Shown here: positions 5,448 through 11,120 of the stretch, one piece after another
How positions within the stretch are numbered: position 1 is the first letter of the stretch
Layout of the letters: the number at the start of each line of letters is the position of its first letter
Assembly: GCA_018067115.1 (NCBI GenBank)
Contig: JAGPVI010000173.1
Location: 1-11,120, forward strand
Reading direction: 5' to 3'
Length of the DNA: 11,120 bases
DNA from: Bizionia sp.
GTDB lineage: Bacteria > Bacteroidota > Bacteroidia > Flavobacteriales > Flavobacteriaceae
Made by a program: the position numbers and the translations under genes
Notes under the pieces: model-generated
Seen by the model: the letters and a program-made list of their open reading frames with translations, nothing else
Told to the model about the DNA's origin: nothing
Databases searched by the model: none

Positions 5448-8402
5448 ATGAAAAAAATTACTTTTTCGTTACTATTGCTTATCTGTTGTATATGGCAATC
5501 TAACGCTCAAATCTTCATTGAAGAAAATCTAGACTCAGGATTTCCTGTAGGTTGGACACAAAATAGTTACTTTACGAGTACAACTGCAACATACTTATGT
5601 GAAGGCACAGGAAATCTTGCCGACAATATGTATAGCTCATCTGCCAATGATGGAAGTTTAACGTCTCCAAATTATCCAGGAATTTCGAATGGAACAGATA
5701 CCACTGTAGAGTTTCAATGGCTAGCTAGACCTTATAGCTCGAATGCTGTAGATTATAGTGTTTATGTGGAATATTCTACAGACGATGCTGCTACTTGGAA
5801 TCTATTATCTTCTTTTGCTGTAACAGAAACAACGCCTTGTACAACCTATTTAGAGGTAATACCTGCAATAGATTTGCCAACGGGTTCAGATTTTAAATTT
5901 AGAATTCGCAATGAATGGCAAAGTGGTGATAGCTACTTCTATTTAGATGATATCGCTATTTCTCAAGTAATAGCTTGTCCTCAACCGTCTGATTTGTTGG
6001 CTTCTAATGAATCGACTACAACTGCCGACCTACAGTGGGTTGAGAATGGAAGTGCTTCAATATGGAATGTGAAATTTGACACTATAGGATTTGATCCAAT
6101 TACGGAAGGAACTGACGTTGCTGGAGTATCAAACCCTTATACATTAACTGGATTAATGCCTAGTTCTACGTACGACTTTTATGTTCAAGCAGATTGTGGA
6201 TCTGGAGAACTTAGTGCTTGGGTAGGACCGTTTAGCTTTACTACATTGTGTGATGCCGTTACTACTTTTCCTATGTTAGAATCTTTCGAGGGGATCACTA
6301 CAGGGCAACCAAATTGTTGGGAAGTTCAAGGTACAACAACCAATGCAAGTTACGATTGGACGAGCTACGAATTCGGTTATTCTGGTCGAGGAATGAGATT
6401 TGATTCTTATGTTAACTCAAGTGGAAACACCTCAGAGTTAATTTCACCTACTTATGATTTAGCGGTATTGCCTACAGCAGAATTTAGCTTTTGGTATAAA
6501 AATCCTACAGGTGGAAATTTTGACGTTTTAATCTCTACTGATAATGGAGCAACATATACTGCTTTAGAAACTGGACTTACAGGTCAAGTAGATTGGATTA
6601 AAAAAACCTATGATATTACATCAAGTATAGCATCGACTGTAAAAATTAAGTTTTTCGGAACTAGTAATTATGGAAGTGGTGATGCTAGAATTTATTTAGA
6701 TGAAGTTCAAATTAGAGAAGTACCAAGTTGTGTTGAACCGGCGAATGTAAGTGGTGCTAACATAGGTATTGATGCAGCCGATTTATCATGGTCAGCTGGT
6801 GCCTCTGAAACGGAATGGGAATATGCGTTACAATTAGCGACCGACCCAGCGCCTACAACAGGTACATCAACAACAGTTACAGCATATGCTGCTTCAGGTT
6901 TATCTGAAAATACTGATTATGTTTTTTATGTAAGATCAGTTTGTGGTACAGAATATAGTGTTTTTGTAGCATACGCTTTTACAACAGCTATTTCAGGCGC
7001 TGTTTGTGAGGCTGCAATTGAAGTAACTGCTTTACCTTATACTACAACTGATAATACAGCAAACTATGGCGATAATTATTCTGGTTCTCCTGGGGCTTCG
7101 GGTTGTGGTACGACTGCTAATTATTTAAATGGTGATGATGTTGTTTATGCTTATACAGCTGCCGCGGATGGAACTATTAATATTGCATTATCTGCAATAG
7201 GATCTACATACTCTGGAATGTTTGTGTATACAGACTGTGCAGATATAGGTACAGCTTGTGCGGCCGGTTTTGGTAATGGCGGGAGTGCAGCAGATTATGA
7301 TTTTGATGTAGCTGTTACAGCAGGTACAACATATTATGTTGTTATTTCTACTTGGGCAACGCCACAAAGTACTACTTATACTCTTGATATTACAGAGGTT
7401 TTATGTGCAGATCCAACAGCACTAGGAGTTACAAACGTAACTGATGTTAGTGTAGATTTATCATGGACAAACGGTACAGAATCATCTTGGAATATAGAAT
7501 ATGGTTCTGCTGGTTTTGCACAAGGTACAGCTGGTACAGTGCTTCCTGGAGTAACTACAAATCCATATGCATTAACAGGATTAACGGCTAGCACGTCGTA
7601 TGATTTTTATGTTCAAGCTATTTGTGATTCTGGAGATTTAAGTGCTTGGGTTGGACCTTTTAATTTTTCTACGGCATGTGACCCAACACCTAGTGATGTT
7701 CCATTCTTAGAAGATTTTGAAGCTACAAATTGTGGTTCAGTTATTAATGAGGGAACAGGAAACCAATGGATGCCTTCAACGGTAATGGGAGCTGGTTTTA
7801 CAACTGCCCATATGCGTTATTCTTACGACTTTGCTAACCCTGCAGATTCTTGGTACTTCACTCAAGCTATTAACTTAGTTGCAGGTCAGGAATATTATAT
7901 TTCTTACGATTTTGGAAATTCTGGTACTTACGATGAGAAAATGAAGGTAGCTTATGGTACTGCTAATACTTCGGCAGCGATGACTACTGTTTTAGCGGAT
8001 TACCCAACGGTTACAGGCGGTGCATTACAAAGTGATACAGTAACATTTACGGCGGCAACCACTGGAGTTTACTACTTTGGTTTCCATGCGTATTCTGATG
8101 CTAATATGAATCAGTTACGTTTAGATAATGTTATCGTAGATCAAACGTTATCTACACAGTCGTTTAAGAATGATAATTTATTTACGTACTATCCAAACCC
8201 TGTAGAGAATACATTATCTCTTAAAGGGATTAAAAACATTCAAAATGTTGCAGTGGTAAATATGTTAGGACAAGAAGTTTTACGCGCGGCACCTAATGCT
8301 GTAACAACAGAAATTGATATGTCTAATTTACAGGCAGGAGCTTATTTTGTAAAAGTAACTGTTGAAAATGCGACAAAAACTATTAAAATTATTAAAGAGT
8401 AA
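5448..8402 (+). CDS. Secreted multidomain surface protein (MAM-like x3, FN3 x3, PPC-like) with T9SS type A sorting tail
   Basis: Paralog of the preceding gene, 984 residues, with no catalytic domain that I can recognise. Order of parts: Sec signal peptide 1-20 (cleavage after SNA; the CC pair at 13-14 lacks a lipobox); MAM-like jelly roll 21-175, ending YLDDIAI; FN3 177-266; second MAM-like domain 267-425, ending YLDEVQI; FN3 428-514; PPC-like module 518-648; FN3 653-742; third jelly roll 745-898, ending RLDNVIV; T9SS type A tail 912-984 with YPNP, LGQEVL, AGAYFVKV and a terminal KIIKE. FN3-1 and FN3-3 are close relatives (both YDFYVQA, then SAWVGPF). FN3-2 is closer to the third FN3 of the neighbouring protein (SET-x-WE, then GTSTT). 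The tail matches its neighbour at 57 of 73 positions. It has its own promoter region and terminator. Adhesion or matrix building is the likeliest role, by inference only. Confidence 0.93.
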   Translation: MKKITFSLLLLICCIWQSNAQIFIEENLDSGFPVGWTQNSYFTSTTATYLCEGTGNLADNMYSSSANDGSLTSPNYPGISNGTDTTVEFQWLARPYSSNAVDYSVYVEYSTDDAATWNLLSSFAVTETTPCTTYLEVIPAIDLPTGSDFKFRIRNEWQSGDSYFYLDDIAISQVIACPQPSDLLASNESTTTADLQWVENGSASIWNVKFDTIGFDPITEGTDVAGVSNPYTLTGLMPSSTYDFYVQADCGSGELSAWVGPFSFTTLCDAVTTFPMLESFEGITTGQPNCWEVQGTTTNASYDWTSYEFGYSGRGMRFDSYVNSSGNTSELISPTYDLAVLPTAEFSFWYKNPTGGNFDVLISTDNGATYTALETGLTGQVDWIKKTYDITSSIASTVKIKFFGTSNYGSGDARIYLDEVQIREVPSCVEPANVSGANIGIDAADLSWSAGASETEWEYALQLATDPAPTTGTSTTVTAYAASGLSENTDYVFYVRSVCGTEYSVFVAYAFTTAISGAVCEAAIEVTALPYTTTDNTANYGDNYSGSPGASGCGTTANYLNGDDVVYAYTAAADGTINIALSAIGSTYSGMFVYTDCADIGTACAAGFGNGGSAADYDFDVAVTAGTTYYVVISTWATPQSTTYTLDITEVLCADPTALGVTNVTDVSVDLSWTNGTESSWNIEYGSAGFAQGTAGTVLPGVTTNPYALTGLTASTSYDFYVQAICDSGDLSAWVGPFNFSTACDPTPSDVPFLEDFEATNCGSVINEGTGNQWMPSTVMGAGFTTAHMRYSYDFANPADSWYFTQAINLVAGQEYYISYDFGNSGTYDEKMKVAYGTANTSAAMTTVLADYPTVTGGALQSDTVTFTAATTGVYYFGFHAYSDANMNQLRLDNVIVDQTLSTQSFKNDNLFTYYPNPVENTLSLKGIKNIQNVAVVNMLGQEVLRAAPNAVTTEIDMSNLQAGAYFVKVTVENATKTIKIIKE

Positions 8403-8430
8403 TAAGACAAATAGTTTAATACTTTAAATT

Positions 8431-8466
8431 AAAATCCCGCTACGTGAGTAGTGGGATTTTTTTTTT
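8431..8466 (+). terminator. Rho-independent terminator after the second T9SS gene
   Basis: AAAATCCCGCTAC (8431-8443) pairs with GTAGTGGGATTTT (8448-8460) through 12 Watson-Crick pairs and one G-U wobble, closed by the GNRA-type tetraloop GTGA. Six more T follow (8461-8466). It starts 29 bases after the stop codon and insulates the downstream operon from the T9SS pair. Confidence 0.92.
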
Positions 8467-8516
8467 GATTATAATAACTATCCTTTTTAATACTTAGTCT
8501 TAATCTGTATTTTAAT

Positions 8517-8524
8517 TACATTTG
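8517..8524 (+). promoter_or_regulatory. Bacteroidota-type -7 promoter element (TACATTTG) of the glycosyltransferase operon
   Basis: TACATTTG exactly matches the TAnnTTTG -7 consensus of the primary sigma factor in Bacteroidota. It sits just after the upstream terminator and immediately before the first gene of the three-gene operon. A clear TTG at the -33 position is not visible. Transcription would begin only a few bases downstream, at or next to the ATG at 8529, giving a leaderless or very short leader mRNA. Confidence 0.6.
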
Positions 8525-8528
8525 TGCT

Positions 8529-9536
8529 ATGCAACTTATGTACTCTTTTATAATACCGGTTTATAATCGTCCCGATGAAATTCAAGAATTATTAAATAGT
8601 TTTTTAGAATTGAAAACCTCTTGTAATTTTGAAATTATAATAGTAGAGGACGGTTCTACTATTTCTTCCAAAGACGTCATTAATAATTATGCGTCTAAAT
8701 TAAATATCACTTATTTTTTTAAAGAAAATTCAGGCCCTGGAGATTCTAGAAATTATGGTATGCAACGGGCTAGTGGTAATTATTTTATAATTTTAGATAG
8801 CGATTGTATTTTACCGTCGCACTATTTAAATGAAGTTAATAGTAGTTTAATGCACGATTACGTTGATTGCTTTGGAGGTCCAGATGCCGCACATGCATCT
8901 TTTTCTAATCTGCAAAAAGCGATTAATTTTAGTATGACTTCGTTTTTAACTACTGGAGGAATACGCGGACATAAAAAAAGTGTGGATACCTTTCAGCCTA
9001 GAAGCTTTAATATGGGCTTGTCTAAAAAAGCCTTCCAGGAAACTCAAGGTTTTGGAAGGATACATCCGGGAGAAGACCCAGATTTAACTATACGATTATG
9101 GAGTAAGGGTTTCAGAACAAAACTAATCCCTGAGGCTTATGTGTTTCATAAACGCAGAATGTCGTGGTCTAAATTTTATACTCAAGTAAATAAATTTGGC
9201 ATGGTACGGCCTATCTTAAATTATTGGCATCCAGAAACAAAAAAAGTGACCTATTGGTTTCCTTTTCTTTTTAGTTTTTCTTGCATTTCCGCAGTACTAC
9301 TTGCTGTATTTGGTATATTATGGCCCTTGTACTCTGTTTTAATTTACTATATTTTAGTTTTAGTTTCTGCAACAATTCAAAATAAGAGTATAATTATCGG
9401 CGTTCAGGCTTTAATAGCAATCACAATTCAGTTTTTTGGGTATGGTTATGGGTTTATAAAATCGACAGCAGCCTTAAAATTTACTAGTAAACAGCCGGAA
9501 GATGTTTTTCCTAAATTATTCTTTAAAATCAAATAA
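8529..9536 (+). CDS. Family 2 glycosyltransferase with C-terminal membrane segments
   Basis: It probably transfers a sugar from a nucleotide-sugar donor to a membrane-linked acceptor at the inner face of the cytoplasmic membrane; donor and acceptor cannot be read from sequence. The 335-residue protein opens with the GT-A fold start YSFIIPVYNRPDEI. It has VEDGS (39-43) for nucleotide binding, the DSD metal-binding triad (D90, D92), and GEDPD (181-185), the usual place of the catalytic base. About three hydrophobic segments follow at 243-262, 266-282 and 287-305. The ATG at 8529 is used here; the ATG at 8538 (residue 4) gives the more usual family start and fits the short distance from the promoter element better. 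The stop codon overlaps the next ATG by one base (TAATG), so translation of the two is probably coupled. Confidence 0.92.
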   Translation: MQLMYSFIIPVYNRPDEIQELLNSFLELKTSCNFEIIIVEDGSTISSKDVINNYASKLNITYFFKENSGPGDSRNYGMQRASGNYFIILDSDCILPSHYLNEVNSSLMHDYVDCFGGPDAAHASFSNLQKAINFSMTSFLTTGGIRGHKKSVDTFQPRSFNMGLSKKAFQETQGFGRIHPGEDPDLTIRLWSKGFRTKLIPEAYVFHKRRMSWSKFYTQVNKFGMVRPILNYWHPETKKVTYWFPFLFSFSCISAVLLAVFGILWPLYSVLIYYILVLVSATIQNKSIIIGVQALIAITIQFFGYGYGFIKSTAALKFTSKQPEDVFPKLFFKIK

Positions 9537-10498
9537 TGACAACATTAAAGTCAAATATACTATCAGCAATCAAAACGAGGAAAATTAATATTTTCTTCTT
9601 GTTTTTCATTTTAGCATTTGCCATTTTAGTGTTAACCAAATTATCAAAAACTTATACCAATACCATAGCGTTTACGGTGACGCCACAGAATATTCCTGAC
9701 GAGATTATAATTTTAAATGACTCTTCGCATCAACTTGAAATCACTTTAAAAGCACAGGGGTTTAAATGGTTGAAATATTATTTAAAACAACCAAATTTGT
9801 CAATCGATTTTAATAGCGATGTTGATAAAGCCGATTCTACATACGTTTGGAGTAGAGCAAAAGGATTTTCTAATATCAACGAGCAATTCAGTAAAGACAT
9901 TGAGATTGAAAGTATTAATCCGGAAACCTTAACATTTTACTTCGATGAGAACGCTGTAAAATATGTGCCTGTTGTTCCAAACGTAAATATAACTTTCGCA
10001 CCTGGGTATGATATTATGGAAAAGCTGTCTACAACCCCAGATTCCATAAAAGTTATAGGGCCAGAATCTTTATTAAAGGAGTTAGTGGTTTTTAAAACGC
10101 GAGCAATAGAACTAAAAGATATTAATAAACCGGTTCACCATAGCTTAAAATTAGATCTCGATTCTTTAAACACTAAAATGAGTCTCTCACAAAAAGAGGT
10201 CCTTTTAAAATTAGACGTTAAAAAGTTTACCGAAGGCACCAAGGAAATACCGGTGGAGGTAATAAATGTGCCTAAAAATATAAGCTTAAAATATTTCCCT
10301 AAAACAATCTATGTCTCTTATTATACGAGTCTAGAAAATTTTAATGCGATTAAAAAAACCGATTTTCAAATAATTTGTAATTATAAGGACTTAAAAGATA
10401 ACAGTACGTTTTTAACTCCTGTACTTACCAAAACAAGTAAAAAGGCAAAAACGGTACGCTTACATCATGAAAAAGTTGAATTTATTATAACAGAATGA
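9536..10498 (+). CDS. YbbR/CdaR-like membrane-anchored protein
   Basis: A 320-residue protein with a short basic N-terminus, one membrane segment (about 18-36) and a beta-rich extracytoplasmic part that divides into about three YbbR-type repeats: 45-140, 143-229 and 235-318. The second is clearest: VPVVPNVNITFAPGY, then IKVIGPESLL, then the I-L-DI turn. In Firmicutes, YbbR (CdaR) partners and regulates the diadenylate cyclase CdaA, which makes c-di-AMP. Whether the flavobacterial version does the same is not shown here and no cyclase gene lies in this window. The protein starts on the last base of the glycosyltransferase stop codon, and its own stop is embedded in the coaE start (ATGA, four-base overlap), so all three are likely translated as one coupled unit. 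Confidence 0.85.
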   Translation: MTTLKSNILSAIKTRKINIFFLFFILAFAILVLTKLSKTYTNTIAFTVTPQNIPDEIIILNDSSHQLEITLKAQGFKWLKYYLKQPNLSIDFNSDVDKADSTYVWSRAKGFSNINEQFSKDIEIESINPETLTFYFDENAVKYVPVVPNVNITFAPGYDIMEKLSTTPDSIKVIGPESLLKELVVFKTRAIELKDINKPVHHSLKLDLDSLNTKMSLSQKEVLLKLDVKKFTEGTKEIPVEVINVPKNISLKYFPKTIYVSYYTSLENFNAIKKTDFQIICNYKDLKDNSTFLTPVLTKTSKKAKTVRLHHEKVEFIITE

Positions 10499-11091
10499 AA
10501 ACAGTAGTTTTAACAGGTGGTATAGGAAGTGGGAAAACGACGGTTGCAAAAATGTTTGCGACTTTGGGTGTCCCTATTTATATTGCGGACGATGAAGCCA
10601 AAAAGTTAATGGTGACTTCTAAAGTCATTAAACAAAAACTTATAGCCTTATTTGGCGACGCGGCCTATAAAGACAATGTATTAAACAGACCATTTTTAGC
10701 GGAATCTATCTTTAATAATAAAGCCTTGTTAGAGCAAATGAATGCAATCGTGCATCCAGAAGTTAAAACCCATTTTATGGACTGGAAAGCGCAACAGAAA
10801 GCACCTTATGTAATTAAGGAAGCAGCTATTGTTTTTGAAAATGGGAGTTATAAAAATTACGACTTTATAATAACCGTATATGCACCAAAAGCTATAAAAA
10901 TGGATCGTGTCTTGCAACGAGACACAACAACTGAAGAAAAGATCGAAGCTATTATGAAAAACCAATGGCCCGATGAAGAGAAAATAAAACTATCAAATTA
11001 CGTTATCGAGAATCTAAATCTCGACAAAACTAAAAAGCAAGTGCTTGCAATTCACTCAAAGCTCCTAGAAATTAAGGAGATAAACCCGTAA
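10495..11091 (+). CDS. coaE: Dephospho-CoA kinase
   Basis: CoaE phosphorylates the 3'-hydroxyl of dephospho-CoA with ATP, the last step of coenzyme A synthesis, in the cytoplasm. At 198 residues it is the normal length. The P-loop GGIGSGKTT is at 8-16 with K14 and T15. D32 and D33 in IADDEA match the conserved acidic residue after strand 2. The VHPEV segment (86-90) and VFENG (113-117) match the substrate-binding and core-strand motifs. R138 and R142 in RVLQRD fit the lid region. The start overlaps the YbbR-like gene by four bases (ATGA). It appears to be the last gene of the operon within the window: the stop at 11089-11091 is followed by 29 bases with no hairpin visible, so transcription may continue or the terminator lies beyond the window. 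Confidence 0.97.
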   Translation: MKTVVLTGGIGSGKTTVAKMFATLGVPIYIADDEAKKLMVTSKVIKQKLIALFGDAAYKDNVLNRPFLAESIFNNKALLEQMNAIVHPEVKTHFMDWKAQQKAPYVIKEAAIVFENGSYKNYDFIITVYAPKAIKMDRVLQRDTTTEEKIEAIMKNQWPDEEKIKLSNYVIENLNLDKTKKQVLAIHSKLLEIKEINP

Positions 11092-11099
11092 TAAAAATT

Positions 11100-11117
11100 T
11101 TGTTAATGTAAGGTTAA
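11100..11117 (+). promoter_or_regulatory. Third copy of the 7+4+7 direct repeat at the window edge (tentative)
   Basis: TTGTTAA (11100-11106), spacer TGTA, AGGTTAA (11111-11117). The arms and the 11-base period match the sites before both T9SS genes. It lies nine bases after the coaE stop. The window ends three bases later in ATG, so I cannot tell whether a promoter with the 13-mer follows or whether that ATG starts a gene. Confidence 0.35.
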
Positions 11118-11120
11118 ATG

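Noticed and set aside
7376..7594. Minus-strand frame of 72 codons opposite the second T9SS gene
   Set aside because: Same shadow effect from repetitive FN3 coding sequence.
10729..10965. Minus-strand frame of 78 codons opposite coaE
   Set aside because: It is completely contained in coaE; the product is a Phe/Cys/His-rich string without a known pattern.

Overview
This AT-rich window looks like a chromosomal segment from a member of the Flavobacteriaceae (Bacteroidota). The evidence is two secreted proteins with type IX secretion (T9SS) type A sorting tails, a flavobacterial-type FabI, a TAnnTTTG promoter element, and start codons preceded by A-rich sequence rather than Shine-Dalgarno sites. 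Every gene I can support lies on the + strand.

Layout. Positions 2-901 hold the C-terminal half of RecN (DNA repair ATPase). It is followed 45 bases later by fabI (enoyl-ACP reductase, 947-1765) and a strong hairpin terminator (1783-1826). Next come two large single-gene transcription units, 2004-5270 (1088 aa) and 5448-8402 (984 aa), each ending in its own hairpin terminator. Both encode mosaic cell-surface or secreted proteins made of a signal peptide, fibronectin type III (FN3) domains, MAM-like jelly-roll domains, domains resembling bacterial pre-peptidase C-terminal (PPC) modules, and a T9SS tail. The last block is a tight three-gene operon with overlapping start and stop codons: a family 2 membrane glycosyltransferase (8529-9536), a YbbR/CdaR-like membrane-anchored protein (9536-10498), and coaE, dephospho-CoA kinase (10495-11091).

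How the parts relate. recN, fabI and the GT-YbbR-coaE operon are housekeeping genes. The T9SS pair sits between them as an accessory module, with terminators on both sides. The two T9SS genes are paralogs: they share an almost superimposable upstream region, the first five codons and a 73-residue tail (57 of 73 residues identical). Between these ends they share a collinear FN3-MAM-FN3-PPC core and differ in the added domains. No catalytic domain is visible in either, so adhesion, matrix or glycan binding is the most reasonable role.

The most interesting signal is regulatory. Both T9SS genes are preceded by a 7+4+7 direct repeat (T-T/G-GTTAA, 11-base period) followed at constant spacing by an identical 13-mer. 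This resembles the operator geometry of PhoB/OmpR-family response regulators. A third copy of the repeat occurs at the window's right edge after coaE. I see no phage, transposon, CRISPR, tRNA or rRNA. No gene-free stretch exceeds 300 bases; the longest is 1766-2003.
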